A stretch of DNA of 64,000 nt from Chryseobacterium gleum. GTDB lineage: Bacteria; Bacteroidota; Bacteroidia; Flavobacteriales_D; Crocinitomicaceae. Where the stretch lies: positions 62,001-126,000 of the forward strand of contig CAMDAH010000005.1 of assembly GCA_945888625.1 (NCBI GenBank), read 5' to 3'. Shown here in pieces: positions 17,367-27,410 of the stretch; position 1 is the first letter of the stretch, and every line of letters begins with the position of its first letter. The notes under the pieces are model-generated. The model saw only the letters and a list, made by a program, of their open reading frames with translations, was not told the origin of the DNA and made no database searches. A program made the position numbers and the translations under genes.

Positions 17367-18854
17367 TTAGTATCGCAGCCATTTCAACGTTTCAACAAAT
17401 CCTACCTCGTTGGTGAAATTGATAAAATAAATACCGCTAGGAGCAGCAATACTGATCTCTACTTGTTTTGATGCATTGACATAAACTGATTCGACAAAAA
17501 CTTCTGTACCTGAAACGTCAACAATACGGATGGTAAGTGGTTGCTGAATCGCGCTTTTAATCGTCAAAATCGTACTTTCTATTGAAGGATTTGGTGCGAT
17601 CGTGCTGTTCGAAAATGGCAAGTCGATATCTCCGACATTTGCCAAACTGATCACCTCTTCGCAAAATTCTTCCACACAACCATTGGCGTCAGTTACCTCT
17701 ACGCAATATTCACCTTCACACACATCTATCATATTGGGGGAAACACCAGGTAAACTATCCCAGCTATACGCGTAGGGTGCTGTACCTCCCTGTGCAACGA
17801 TAGAAATAGTTCCTTCACAATTGCCTAAATCTGGTGTGCTTGTAATATCTCCTGAAAGTTCAGTGGGTTCTGAAACGGCAAAATTGTAGTTGAACACACA
17901 GTTGTTGGCATCCTGAACACTTATAGCATATTGTCCTGCTGGAACCTGCGCTGGATTTAATCCATTCCAATTCACCGTGTAAGGTGAAACACCTCCCGAA
18001 GTAGTTAACTGGATACTACCAAATTCATCAAAACAAGGCGAATTTAATACTGTTCCCACTACGGCCATTGCAGGAGGCGACGATATTGTTACCGAATTGG
18101 AGGTTTGTGCGCCCGTTGCATCTGTTACTACTACCGTATAAGAACCCGATGGAAGATTCGTTAAGTCTTGCGTTACTGCATTATTACTCCAAGCATAGGT
18201 GTAGGGTGGCGTACCACCCACTACCGTTAAATTTATACTGCCTGTTGAACTACCGTTACACAAGACATTCACCTGAGTCGATGTCGCTGTTAAAGGCGCC
18301 GGAGGCGGTGGAGCCGGGCAACAATTTCCTCCAGTGCTGATGTTTTGAACTCCCGTCCAGCAACCGTATTGAATTCTGTGTGAATATACGGCGTTCACAT
18401 TAAAAACCTGGTAAAAATAAGCCACAACTTGATTTACAGTGTTGCATCCGCCTTGATTGGAACCGGAGCTGCATGAGTAAGCACAGATAATTGAATTGTT
18501 TCCGTTCGGATCGTTTACTGTAGCTGGAGGGGCAAAAGTAATTGAAGTAGCAGCACCAACTGGAAGTCCAGAAAAAGAAGTGGCAATAACCGATAGATTA
18601 CAATTATCATTGTTGCTGTTGTATCCTGCATAACGCACCTCAGTAATGTTGTTAACGAAAGGACCGCTAAAGTTTACCTGAACAGCTTCATAACTTACAA
18701 TGCCGATTTTTAAATTGGGAATATTCACATCTACATTGATGTTCAGAATTCCACCATCATAATTTGTAAAAAGAACCACATTGGAACTTGGTGTGCACAC
18801 CTGAGCAGACAAGAAATACGGTAACAAGGTAAGTAAGAGAAGTGTTTTTTTCAT
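17367..18854 (-). CDS. Secreted SprB-repeat protein with T9SS tail
   Basis: A 495 aa exported protein with a signal peptide (MKKTLLLLTLLPYFLSAQ, 1-18), a Cys-rich N-terminal domain (about 19-175, with CSSGSNQGGC and GNCCPAPPPP at its end), then three to four SprB-type repeats (about 185-410; for example GGTPPYTYAWSNNAVTQDL and VTDANGC endings), and a T9SS type A C-terminal domain (about 420-495) containing IAPNPSIESTILTI. Such repeats occur in the large gliding adhesin SprB and other surface proteins. Adhesion is a reasonable guess, not shown. It sits in a cluster of envelope genes. Confidence 0.82.
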   Translation of the reverse strand: MKKTLLLLTLLPYFLSAQVCTPSSNVVLFTNYDGGILNINVDVNIPNLKIGIVSYEAVQVNFSGPFVNNITEVRYAGYNSNNDNCNLSVIATSFSGLPVGAATSITFAPPATVNDPNGNNSIICAYSCSSGSNQGGCNTVNQVVAYFYQVFNVNAVYSHRIQYGCWTGVQNISTGGNCCPAPPPPAPLTATSTQVNVLCNGSSTGSINLTVVGGTPPYTYAWSNNAVTQDLTNLPSGSYTVVVTDATGAQTSNSVTISSPPAMAVVGTVLNSPCFDEFGSIQLTTSGGVSPYTVNWNGLNPAQVPAGQYAISVQDANNCVFNYNFAVSEPTELSGDITSTPDLGNCEGTISIVAQGGTAPYAYSWDSLPGVSPNMIDVCEGEYCVEVTDANGCVEEFCEEVISLANVGDIDLPFSNSTIAPNPSIESTILTIKSAIQQPLTIRIVDVSGTEVFVESVYVNASKQVEISIAAPSGIYFINFTNEVGFVETLKWLRY

Positions 18855-19042
18855 AATAATTGGATTTTTAGAATTCTAATTTACAATAAAAATGTTATAA
18901 AATTAATAGTATCTTAAATAAATTGTGTAAGATTCTAAATAACCAAGCTAATTGATTTCGAAGCATTTAATCCATTATGAAGAATAACACTATCATTGGG
19001 TGCTAAAAATAATATCTAGTCACTTTCTACGAGTTTTTTCTT

Positions 19043-19711
19043 TTAAATCTTCACCGATAAACCAAATTGAATGGTACCTCCGCCAAAACTTCCTAGTTCA
19101 ACGTGTCCTCCAAAATTACGGGTAAAGTAAAATTTAGCGCCTATTGCCAAACGAAAACTGATAGGGAAGAAAACCTCATCAACGGAACTCAAAAAATTTG
19201 AACTTGAGGGGTCGTATGGTGTGGAAGTGAAGGTTCGATTAATGCCATAATAACCAACTCCCAAACCTCCATAAAAATTTACTTTCTCATTACTTGAGAA
19301 ATAATAATTTAACCTGCCCATTGCACGGTATCTTTCGGCCGTATACTTCTCACTATAAGGCATTAGCAGCGCCATACCATTGGTGTCAAATAATTGATTA
19401 TTAAATTCATCGTATTGATAACCGATATAATCCGAAGTATAACCCGACTTTACATAATTAATGTCTGTACCCAAGCCTAATTTGTCAGTAAGCATGTACT
19501 CTAAACGAAAACCATACGAAAAAAACCCACCAACAAGTTTATAGCTATCAGATCCCTGGGTATTAATTGAAAAGAGTTGAGATACTCCCAAGTTTGGATA
19601 ATTTGGTATACCAACGTAAGGATCAACTAGTATATCTCCTCTAAGCAATTGTGAATTAAAACTAAGGGAGTTCACAAGAAAACAAATGAATATTATTTTT
19701 TTTAGATACAT
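19043..19711 (-). CDS. Outer-membrane beta-barrel protein, paralogue A
   Basis: A 222 aa protein with a signal peptide (about 1-20) and alternating amphipathic strands ending in GTIQFGLSVKI, the strand pattern of small eight-stranded porin-like (OmpW/OMP_b-brl) barrels. It is clearly paralogous to the gene at 22603: shared segments include RLEYM(L/I)(T/A)DK(L/V)G(L/I)G, (I/D)PYVG(I/V)PN and HVELG.FGGG.IQFGLS. No specific substrate can be proposed. It is divergent from a lipoprotein gene. Unlike its paralogue it lacks the hairpin terminator downstream. Confidence 0.78.
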   Translation of the reverse strand: MYLKKIIFICFLVNSLSFNSQLLRGDILVDPYVGIPNYPNLGVSQLFSINTQGSDSYKLVGGFFSYGFRLEYMLTDKLGLGTDINYVKSGYTSDYIGYQYDEFNNQLFDTNGMALLMPYSEKYTAERYRAMGRLNYYFSSNEKVNFYGGLGVGYYGINRTFTSTPYDPSSSNFLSSVDEVFFPISFRLAIGAKFYFTRNFGGHVELGSFGGGTIQFGLSVKI

Positions 19712-19764
19712 GATCTTAAATTGTAGGATTAATAGTTAATTTGGTATAAATCTAAGTCTTTTTT

Positions 19765-21063
19765 ATGACCAATTTGAGTAAATATTATTCTACCCTCTTT
19801 CTGTTCTTATCAATTTTTCTTTTTGGCTGTAAAAAAACCGATTCGAGTAACATTAAAGTACACATAGAAAGTATTCCTGGGAGTAAGTACCACGAACAAA
19901 ATGGGACATGGTGGGGATACAACCAGCAGAAAATTGTTCGATTTGAGAACAAAGTCTTCATGACGGTTGTCGATAATGATAATTTAACGAACGGCTATCC
20001 CAACGCAAGCAATCCCTCTACCGTTTACCTCTATTGTAAAACTGGAAATGGACCTTGGGTGAAAGGTGCCGGAATTCCTACTTCACGACCTGCAAATATC
20101 TTGGTCGATTCTAAAGGCGGTATTCACTTAATCGTTTTTGAACCCACAGATACTGATCCATCAGAAAATGGGTCGCTTGGAAAACTGAAACACTACACTT
20201 TTCCAAATGCTAAAAGTGGTGATATATTTAATCACACAATAGAATTAATCGTTGATCATACGCCTGGAACCTCAGAAACGGTCAACATACGCATTGGAGC
20301 ATCTATCGGCGCTGACGATATACTGTACGTTTCATTTGGATTGTACCAAGACCTTAAACTCTATTACAAGCAGGTCGATGCACCCAATTGGACCGAAGAA
20401 ATGGCTGGCCAAAATTTGGGTAATTCCTACTACTACCCTTTCGTATTAGGAACGCCTAATGGACCTTGCGTTTTGGCTGTACAAGACGATTATGTTGGTC
20501 CCGGATTACCCGCTATTTATTATAAAAATAAATTCTTCCACCGTTTTAGTGGCACATGGAACAACCAAACTATTTGTGATTTAAGCACCCATCCCTTGGC
20601 AGCGACTCGGAGCAAATTAGTAGACAATTGCGAATTATTTCTGAGTTCCTCTAACAAGGTGATTGGTATTTATCAAAAACTCCTCGATCCCTCGGAGGAA
20701 TGGAAATCGAGCTACTTCCAACTAGAAGTTGATGCTAGCGGGCAAACGACCGAAACTCCAATTCCATTAGATATGGATGATATCAATCGGATTCGACTGA
20801 TTGAACACCAAGGAACATTATATTACCTGTGTATCAAGTACAATGGTTTATATATAAAGAAAGGAATCGATGGAAGTCTAAAAGAAATCAATTTACCCTC
20901 TTTTGTTTCAGGAAACTATATGTACTTGAGTAATGTGTCCAATGGCAGTTCCATAAATTCAAACTACATTGACATTCTTTTACTTAATGGGAATGCACAA
21001 GATTATCCCAATGGGGCCAACCATTATGTCCGCATAAATAAATGTGAGTTAGAAAAGCTATGA
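19765..21063 (+). CDS. Lipoprotein, possible sialidase-like beta-propeller, function unknown
   Basis: A 432 aa protein with a lipoprotein signal (LFLSIFLFGC, lipid-attached Cys at 22) followed by a mature domain of repeated beta segments such as GPWVKGAGIPTSRPANILVD, GIHLIVFEPTD and LYVSFGLYQDLKLYYKQVD. The spacing resembles BNR/Asp-box-like propeller proteins that handle extracellular polymers, but I see no canonical SxDxGxTW box. Family not recognised with confidence. It lies 53 bases from the divergent barrel gene and 95 bases before a T9SS cargo gene, within a surface-protein island. Confidence 0.6.
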   Translation: MTNLSKYYSTLFLFLSIFLFGCKKTDSSNIKVHIESIPGSKYHEQNGTWWGYNQQKIVRFENKVFMTVVDNDNLTNGYPNASNPSTVYLYCKTGNGPWVKGAGIPTSRPANILVDSKGGIHLIVFEPTDTDPSENGSLGKLKHYTFPNAKSGDIFNHTIELIVDHTPGTSETVNIRIGASIGADDILYVSFGLYQDLKLYYKQVDAPNWTEEMAGQNLGNSYYYPFVLGTPNGPCVLAVQDDYVGPGLPAIYYKNKFFHRFSGTWNNQTICDLSTHPLAATRSKLVDNCELFLSSSNKVIGIYQKLLDPSEEWKSSYFQLEVDASGQTTETPIPLDMDDINRIRLIEHQGTLYYLCIKYNGLYIKKGIDGSLKEINLPSFVSGNYMYLSNVSNGSSINSNYIDILLLNGNAQDYPNGANHYVRINKCELEKL

Positions 21064-21158
21064 TGAAGTAACGTTAATTGACTTCGGTCAAAAAAACAAT
21101 ATAAAACAAGTATTCACAAAACAATATTGTACTTTTAACAAAAAGAAAACAATCTACC

Positions 21159-22478
21159 ATGAAAAAAACGCTACTCTTATTTATCATCATCGCTGCGAAC
21201 ACTTGTTTGGCGCAGAATGGCCCTATATCATTTGAAACCGGTGGTTACGGAACACTTTGGACCTGGACCGTATTTGAAAATGACAATCAACCACCTTTAG
21301 AAATCGTGGCCAATCCATCAGTTGCAGGAATAAATCTTTCAGCGCAGGTGGCAAAATTTACAGCTAAACAAAATGGAATGCCTTGGGCGGGCTGTGAGTC
21401 ACAGCATGGTGCAGACATAGGAACTTTCACCTTAACAGCCAGTAATTGCATTGTAAAAATAATGGTCTACAAGCCTATTATTAGTCCTGTTGGGATAAAG
21501 TTTGCAACTCCTGCAGGAGCTTCTACAGGCGAAATATTAGTCAGCAATACACTCATCAATCAGTGGGAGGAACTTACTTTTGATTTCACCGGTATCATTG
21601 GCGCACCTTCTTCTTCAGGCATTGATCAAATAATTATTTTTCCAGATTTTCAACAACGCAACCAAGACAACATCTGCTATTTCGACAATATCAAATTTAG
21701 CAATCAGGGGCCTCCATTAGCGGAACCGATGGTAGATGCACCAACACCAACTTACAATGCTACAAACGTTATTTCCATGTTCAGTAATCCTTACACGAAC
21801 GTTTCCGTTGACACCTGGCAAGCCCCGTGGTCGCAAGGCACACTAAATAATTTACAAATTGCTGGAAACGACACTAAGAAATATACTAACTTGAATTTCG
21901 TCGGCATCGAAACATTAGGCGCTAATATTCTAAATGTAAGCACAATGACCCACCTCAGAATAGATGCTTGGACTGCCAATATCACTAATTTAAAAATTAA
22001 ACTGGTTGATTTTGGTGCCGATATGGCCTATGCAGGGGGCGATGACAGCGAACACGAATTATCCTTTGTGCCTATCCTAGAACAGTGGAATACTTACGAT
22101 ATTCCACTGAGTAATTTCACTTCATTGAATAGTACCCAACACATCGCGCAGCTTATTATTTCTGCCGCTCCTGTAGCCTCTGGCGTTGTCTATATTGATA
22201 ATGTATTATTCAGAAATGACAATAATATTGGTTTGGAAGAAAATAACAAGATCGAAATGGAAGTTTTTCCCAACCCAACACGCGATGAATTGATCATTCG
22301 TCATTCAGAGCAAACCGCTCGAATTATACTTGTGGATTGCTTTGGTCAAAACCTCATGGAGATTATCCCTGCCTCTTCAGAAACAATCATCAACCTTTCT
22401 AACTTTCCTGCAGGATGTTATTTTCTACAAAGCGAACAAGCGGACCAGAAGCTAACAAAAAGAATAGTAAAGCTGTAG
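21159..22478 (+). CDS. Secreted T9SS cargo protein with tandem carbohydrate-binding-like domains
   Basis: A 439 aa exported protein: signal peptide (1-18, ending TCLAQ), a beta-sandwich-like domain (about 20-185: FETGGYGTLWTWTVFEND ... ICYFDNIKF), a second domain (about 195-350, ending VVYIDNVLFRND) and a T9SS type A tail (about 365-439, VFPNPTRDELIIRH). The paired endings YFDNIKF and YIDNVLF are the typical last strand of carbohydrate-binding jelly-roll modules attached to glycoside hydrolases, but no hydrolase domain is present. Polysaccharide binding at the cell surface is inferred. A terminator follows. Confidence 0.75.
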   Translation: MKKTLLLFIIIAANTCLAQNGPISFETGGYGTLWTWTVFENDNQPPLEIVANPSVAGINLSAQVAKFTAKQNGMPWAGCESQHGADIGTFTLTASNCIVKIMVYKPIISPVGIKFATPAGASTGEILVSNTLINQWEELTFDFTGIIGAPSSSGIDQIIIFPDFQQRNQDNICYFDNIKFSNQGPPLAEPMVDAPTPTYNATNVISMFSNPYTNVSVDTWQAPWSQGTLNNLQIAGNDTKKYTNLNFVGIETLGANILNVSTMTHLRIDAWTANITNLKIKLVDFGADMAYAGGDDSEHELSFVPILEQWNTYDIPLSNFTSLNSTQHIAQLIISAAPVASGVVYIDNVLFRNDNNIGLEENNKIEMEVFPNPTRDELIIRHSEQTARIILVDCFGQNLMEIIPASSETIINLSNFPAGCYFLQSEQADQKLTKRIVKL

Positions 22479-22551
22479 TTCCTACATCAACTAAAACACT
22501 ACCTTCTATTCTCAAAAGATCTTAAGAAAACAAGCTGTACTTTTAGCGCAT

Positions 22552-22587
22552 AAAAAAAGCCATCCGTCGCTTGACGGATGGCTTTTT
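22552..22587. terminator. Bidirectional terminator between T9SS cargo gene and barrel paralogue B
   Basis: The stem GCCATCCGT/ACGGATGGC encloses CGCTTG, flanked by A7 and T5, between convergent genes. Its sequence is almost the same as the terminator after aconitase, including flanking bases, and both lie next to a barrel-gene 3' end. Confidence 0.85.
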
Positions 22588-22602
22588 CAATTAATGAATC
22601 AT

Positions 22603-23262
22603 TTAGAATTTAGCTGAAAGTCCAAATTGGATTAACCCTCCACCAAAAACACCTAATTCTACATGGGCACCAATATTCTGAGTGAAATATATTTTCGTCC
22701 CAATCGCTAACCTTGCCGTTACAGGAATTAATGCATTATTAGCGTCATCGTTTGTGCTTGCTGAATTGCTTGGGGTAGTAGTATAATCACGTTTAACGCT
22801 TTTATACCCCGCGCCAAAACCAGAATAAACATCCACTTTATCGCTTTGGAAGAAATGATAATTTAGACGAAACATGGCTCGCAATTTTTTCGCTGTATAT
22901 TCATCTGTGTAAGATCTATACTGTGGATCTCCATTGATATAAACAACTGCTCCAGAAGCATCGTATTGATAATCAAGATAATCAAAGGAATAGCCTGAAA
23001 CTTCATAATTAACATCTGCTCCAATACCCACTTTATCAGCAATCATATATTCTAATCTTCCACCATAAGATAAGGCACTACCTATCGTTTTATAATTGGT
23101 AACGTCCATATTTGAACCATCATATTGACTGTACAATAAACTATTTGCCCAATTAGGAACCCCAATGTATGGGTCAATCATAACATTACCTCTCATGATT
23201 TGAGCATTCACAGCAACTAGACCGATTGAAAATCCAGCGATTAAAAGTAGTTTTTTCATCAT
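22603..23262 (-). CDS. Outer-membrane beta-barrel protein, paralogue B
   Basis: A 219 aa protein with a signal peptide (about 1-20, ending AVNAQ) and amphipathic beta strands to the C-terminal GGLIQFGLSAKF, typical of small porin-like barrels. Paralogous to the gene at 19043-19711 and to the decayed copy at 17240-17303. Differences concentrate in the loops (for example YDASGAVVYINGDPQYR versus the corresponding loop in paralogue A), as expected for surface-exposed parts. Two adjacent ATG codons (23262 and 23259) are possible starts. Function beyond an outer-membrane location is not predictable. Confidence 0.78.
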   Translation of the reverse strand: MMKKLLLIAGFSIGLVAVNAQIMRGNVMIDPYIGVPNWANSLLYSQYDGSNMDVTNYKTIGSALSYGGRLEYMIADKVGIGADVNYEVSGYSFDYLDYQYDASGAVVYINGDPQYRSYTDEYTAKKLRAMFRLNYHFFQSDKVDVYSGFGAGYKSVKRDYTTTPSNSASTNDDANNALIPVTARLAIGTKIYFTQNIGAHVELGVFGGGLIQFGLSAKF

Positions 23263-23476
23263 TTTTTTTTAGATTAAGACGATTAATAAAAATGTTAGTT
23301 CCAAACTTTTTGGTCAACATTCCTAAGTTTAGGGGCGAAATTAATAAATATTTTTAATGACAAATATTTATTTATACAAAGTTTTCTTGAAGCTTATTAT
23401 AATACACTTCTGTCCTCCGCCCAGGCAGAAAAAATCGGACTTTATTTTCTTCATCCTCCCTTTGCCAATCGAGACG

Positions 23477-23493
23477 AAAAAAAAAAAAAAAAA
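23477..23493. repeat. Homopolymer run of 17 A directly after the aroA stop codon
   Basis: Seventeen A on the plus strand (T17 on the aroA strand) abut the aroA stop codon. A weak stem GACCTA/TAGGTC (23505-23523) lies just upstream within the aroA end, 11 bases from the T-run, so a loose terminator is possible. The 23263-23476 gap toward the barrel gene holds no gene that I can see. Confidence 0.5.
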
Positions 23494-24738
23494 CTAATCA
23501 ATAAGACCTAAAGCTTCTAGGTCGTTAAAAAAGTTGGGGTATGATTTAGCCACGCACTCCACATTATCGATTGTAATTTCTGATGCAGCAATGCAAGCTG
23601 CCATTGCACCAGCCATTGACATGCGATGATCATTATAGGTAGCGATCGTTCCGCCCTGCACTACTCCATTCCCTTCAATAATGATGCTGTCCGAAACAAT
23701 TTTAAAATTCACCCCAAAAACGTTCAACATCTTGACAATACTAAGTTGACGATTTGATTCTTTATTCTCCAAACGATGAAGTCCTTTAATTTCACTCGTA
23801 CCCACTGCAGCACATGCCAAAATTGCAAGAGGAGGAAATAAATCTGGGCAGTGGGTCGCATCAAAGACAAAGGGGCGTTTTTCCTTTTGCTTCACTGTAA
23901 TTTCCTGTTCATGAACTTCCACTATGGCGCCAAATACCTCTAAGACTTCCAATATACATTTGTCTGCTTGAGTAGAAACAATCGACAATCCTTTCATTGT
24001 AATTTCACCTGAAATGGCGGCACCTACCAAATGATTTGATGCCCCGCTCCAATCGCCTTCCATATTAATTTTTTGAGCTGACATGGATTGATTGCCTTCC
24101 AAATAAAATGTTCCGTAATTATCATGGCGAATACGTACCCCGAAATCTTTCAAGACATCGAGGGTTAAATCAATGTAAGGCTTACTGCTTAGTGCCGAAA
24201 CATTAACCACACTATCAAATGGTCTTCGCGAAAGCGAAATCAATAAACCAGAAAGGAATTGAGAACTGTCAGAGGCATTCACCGACAAGGAAGTATTCGT
24301 AATTTCTCCCTCGATTACTATAGGAAGAAAATCATTATTGGATGCAACATGCAAGCCTATTGCTCGCAATTGATCTACCAGGGAAACAATCGATCGTTTC
24401 AACAAAGTACCCTCACCCTGAAGAATCAATCGTTTGGCAAAACCTAATCCAATCGTAGACATAAAGCGAAGCAACAAGCCTGACTCGCCCACATTCAGTA
24501 TCAATTCATCCAGCCTATTAGCAGAAGATGTTGGAAGAATGATTCCATTCTGAAAGGAAGCACCCAAAGCAGGCAAAAGACGAAGCGCAGAAGATACATC
24601 GTCGGAAGGATTATCAATTGAAAAATATGTTTTTTCTTTCGCTAGGGCAGCGCAAACAATAGCCCTTTGCAGGTAACTTTTGGATGGATTTGCCACCAGA
24701 CTTCCTTGAACCTTAAAAGGAAGAATTGTTTTATTCAT
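23494..24738 (-). CDS. aroA: 3-phosphoshikimate 1-carboxyvinyltransferase (EPSP synthase)
   Basis: Sixth step of the shikimate pathway: joins shikimate-3-phosphate and PEP. NPSKSYLQRA (17-26) holds the PEP/S3P-binding Lys and Ser, NDHRMSMAGAMA is the second signature near the C-terminus, and CPDLFPPLAILA has the catalytic Asp region. The segment equivalent to NAGTAMRP of E. coli reads ESGLLLRF, keeping Gly and Arg only, a variant type I associate with Bacteroidota. The start is ATG 24738 (eight bases overlapping the DAHP synthase gene); ATG 24750 is an alternative. The gene is directly coupled to DAHP synthase-chorismate mutase, a short aromatic operon. Confidence 0.93.
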   Translation of the reverse strand: MNKTILPFKVQGSLVANPSKSYLQRAIVCAALAKEKTYFSIDNPSDDVSSALRLLPALGASFQNGIILPTSSANRLDELILNVGESGLLLRFMSTIGLGFAKRLILQGEGTLLKRSIVSLVDQLRAIGLHVASNNDFLPIVIEGEITNTSLSVNASDSSQFLSGLLISLSRRPFDSVVNVSALSSKPYIDLTLDVLKDFGVRIRHDNYGTFYLEGNQSMSAQKINMEGDWSGASNHLVGAAISGEITMKGLSIVSTQADKCILEVLEVFGAIVEVHEQEITVKQKEKRPFVFDATHCPDLFPPLAILACAAVGTSEIKGLHRLENKESNRQLSIVKMLNVFGVNFKIVSDSIIIEGNGVVQGGTIATYNDHRMSMAGAMAACIAASEITIDNVECVAKSYPNFFNDLEALGLID

Positions 24739-25774
24739 GATTTTTGTCATTCAAAATTTGCGACTGAATATGAATTGATTCCTGATGAATAAGCTTAAAC
24801 AATTGTGTTGAGAATTCATTGGAGAGATTGAGCTTAACTGCTTTATCGACATTACTTACAAGTAACTCTTCCCAGCGTGCTTTCTGCAAGATCGCTAAAT
24901 TATGTTCCTTTTTAAACTTACCAATTAAGCCTGAAGTAAACATTCTTTCTGTTAAAAGATGAATTATAGCTTCATCCATTGCATTAATTTTCGCTCTAAA
25001 TTCCAATAACTCCGCTTCCTCAATTTCCCTTCTATCCCTAAAATGTAATTTAGCTAGAAGCTCCGCTAGTTCCGCTGGCGTAACTTGTTGTTTAGCATCT
25101 GTCCACGCTTCCTTAGGATTACAATGCGTTTCAAGCATTAGCCCATCATATTTCAAATCAATAGCTTTCTGAGCAACTTCCAACAACATGGAAGCATCAC
25201 CTGTGATATGAGAAGGATCGCAAAGAAGCGGGAGTTGAGGCAATTCCTGTTTTAGATCGATCGGAATTTGCCAATTAGGGTTATTACGGTATTTTGCAAC
25301 TTCATACACAGAAAAGCCGCGGTGAATGGCGGTGACATCATTGACCCCAACGTTATAAAGTCGTTCAATAGCACCGACCCATAATTTCAAATCGGGATTA
25401 ATCGGATTTTTCACCATGATGGGCATGTCAACGCCTCTTAGCGCATCCGCAATATCTTGAACAGAAAAAGGATTTGTGGTGGTGCGAGCTCCAATCCACA
25501 GCATATCAAAACCAGCATTCAAAGCTAGCTCAACATGATTCGCATTCGCCACCTCGGTACATAATTTCAATCCATAGGTTGCTTTGGCCTCTTTCATCCA
25601 AGCTAATGCTTGATTACCCGAACCCTCAAATTCGCCTGGTCTGGTACGTGGCTTCCAAATACCTGCACGAAAATAGCTTGGCTGAAGCGACACTAAACCT
25701 TTTGCCGTTTCCATAACTTGCTCACGTGTTTCAGCACTGCAAGGACCCGCAATTAATTGCCATTTTGGATTCAT
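24731..25774 (-). CDS. Bifunctional DAHP synthase / chorismate mutase
   Basis: Joins the first step of aromatic biosynthesis (PEP + erythrose-4-phosphate to DAHP) with a chorismate mutase domain. Residues 1-250 are a class I-beta (KdsA-like) DAHP synthase barrel: AGPCSAET (9-16), KPRTRPGEFEGSG (41-53), CDPSHITGD and GLMLETHCNP. Residues about 255-347 form an AroQ-type all-helical chorismate mutase (LEFRAKINAMDEAIIHLL, KARWEELL). In characterised homologues the mutase domain gives prephenate-dependent feedback control; that is an inference here. Overlaps aroA, likely one operon. Confidence 0.92.
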   Translation of the reverse strand: MNPKWQLIAGPCSAETREQVMETAKGLVSLQPSYFRAGIWKPRTRPGEFEGSGNQALAWMKEAKATYGLKLCTEVANANHVELALNAGFDMLWIGARTTTNPFSVQDIADALRGVDMPIMVKNPINPDLKLWVGAIERLYNVGVNDVTAIHRGFSVYEVAKYRNNPNWQIPIDLKQELPQLPLLCDPSHITGDASMLLEVAQKAIDLKYDGLMLETHCNPKEAWTDAKQQVTPAELAELLAKLHFRDRREIEEAELLEFRAKINAMDEAIIHLLTERMFTSGLIGKFKKEHNLAILQKARWEELLVSNVDKAVKLNLSNEFSTQLFKLIHQESIHIQSQILNDKNHE

Positions 25775-25826
25775 TTTGAAGACCTTTAACTTAAAAACAA
25801 AGAAGCGTAACTTAAGTTTTCACCAA

Positions 25827-27356
25827 TTATTTAGCGTAATTCACAGATCGTTTTTCACGGATAACCGTTACTTTAACTTGTCCAGGATACGTCATTTCTG
25901 TTTGAATCCGTTGCGAAATAGTGAAAGACAATTCTTCTGACTTTTGGTCCGAAACCTTTTCAGCCTCCACTAACACGCGTAATTCCCTTCCTGCTTGAAT
26001 AGCGTATGCATTGCTAACGCCCTCATACGAAAGTGCCAAATTCTCTAGTTCTTTTATGCGTTTGATGTAGGTTTCTACGATTTCACGACGTGCGCCCGGT
26101 CTAGCGCCCGAAATAGCATCACAAACTTGCACAATTGGCGATATAAGTGAAGTCATTTCAATCTCATCGTGGTGTGCGCCAATTGCGTTTAGCACCTCCC
26201 CTTTTTCACCAAATTTCTCAGCTATTTTCATTCCAAGAATAGCGTGCGGCAATTCGGGCTCTTCATCTGGAACTTTACCAATATCGTGTAATAAACCGGC
26301 ACGTTTGGCGAGTTTAACATTTAATCCAAGTTCAGCGGCCATGATAGCACACAAATTGGCTACCTCGCGCGAGTGTTGTAATAAGTTTTGACCATAGGAA
26401 GATCGGTACTTCATTCTACCAACCATGCGCATCAATTCGGGATGTAAACCGTGAATACCCAAATCAATACACGTTCTTCTACCCGTCTCAGCAATTTCTT
26501 CCTCTAACTGCTTTTTAGTTTTCAATACCACCTCCTCAATTCTAGCAGGATGAATTCGGCCATCTGAAACCAATTGATGCAAGGCAAGGCGAGCAATTTC
26601 CCTTCTAATTGGGTCAAAGCACGATAAAATGATTGCCTCTGGTGTGTCGTCAACTACGATTTCCACCCCTGTTGCTGCCTCCAGCGCACGAATATTTCTA
26701 CCCTCGCGCCCAATTATTCGGCCTTTCACCTCGTCGGACTCGATATTAAAAACCGATACCGCATTTTCCACTGCTTGTTCCGTTGCAACGCGTTGAATAG
26801 TTTGAATAACAATTTTTCGCGCCTCACGATTAGCATTTAACTTTGCTTCTTCCGTGATTTCCTTTATTTGCGCCATGGCACCTGTTCTAGCCTCATCAGT
26901 AAGCGCATCCATTAACATTTTTTTAGCATCCTCTGCTTGTAAACCGCTTATCTTGGACAGCTCCTCAACACGTTTGCTTTGTATTTTATCAAGTTCCTGC
27001 ATTCGTGCAGCTAAACCTTGAAACTTCGCTTCAAAATCCTGCTGTAAACCCTCCGTAATTTTTTCTTTACGACCGAGATCCTCTAATTTTTGATCGATAT
27101 TTTTTTCTTTAGCACGAGCACGGTCTTCATTGGACTGCAATTTTCTCTCGCGGTCTTTGATGGCAACTTCATGCTCTTCTTTAAGACGTAAAAAATTTTC
27201 TTTAGCCTGAATATTTTTCTCTTTCTTAATGTTTTCTGCTTGTAATTCCGCTTCCTTGATAAGCCCTTCACTTTTTGATTTCACCAAAAATTTTTGGCCA
27301 AAAAAAGTGGCTCCTCCTCCTCCAACTAAACCCAATAAAATCCATAACACTTCCAT
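25827..27356 (-). CDS. rny: Ribonuclease Y
   Basis: Membrane-anchored endoribonuclease that starts mRNA decay. Residues 1-20 form a Gly-rich membrane helix ([16 protein letters not shown]), about 25-160 a long charged coiled coil, about 200-265 a KH domain with [11 protein letters not shown], and about 330-430 an HD domain with HSREVANLC and HDIGKVP. The 509 aa length and domain order match RNase Y. It is followed upstream (in its transcription direction) by zapA with a 54-base gap, so it may share that transcript. Confidence 0.95.
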   Translation of the reverse strand: MEVLWILLGLVGGGGATFFGQKFLVKSKSEGLIKEAELQAENIKKEKNIQAKENFLRLKEEHEVAIKDRERKLQSNEDRARAKEKNIDQKLEDLGRKEKITEGLQQDFEAKFQGLAARMQELDKIQSKRVEELSKISGLQAEDAKKMLMDALTDEARTGAMAQIKEITEEAKLNANREARKIVIQTIQRVATEQAVENAVSVFNIESDEVKGRIIGREGRNIRALEAATGVEIVVDDTPEAIILSCFDPIRREIARLALHQLVSDGRIHPARIEEVVLKTKKQLEEEIAETGRRTCIDLGIHGLHPELMRMVGRMKYRSSYGQNLLQHSREVANLCAIMAAELGLNVKLAKRAGLLHDIGKVPDEEPELPHAILGMKIAEKFGEKGEVLNAIGAHHDEIEMTSLISPIVQVCDAISGARPGARREIVETYIKRIKELENLALSYEGVSNAYAIQAGRELRVLVEAEKVSDQKSEELSFTISQRIQTEMTYPGQVKVTVIREKRSVNYAK

Positions 27357-27410
27357 TTCAACTGTTTTTATTTAACTAGTTAATACTTCAAGTTGGACGA
27401 ATGGCTAGGA

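Noticed and set aside
21070-21100. Weak inverted repeat after the 432 aa lipoprotein gene
   Set aside because: Only a five-base stem with a long loop and a poor T-run; not a supportable terminator.
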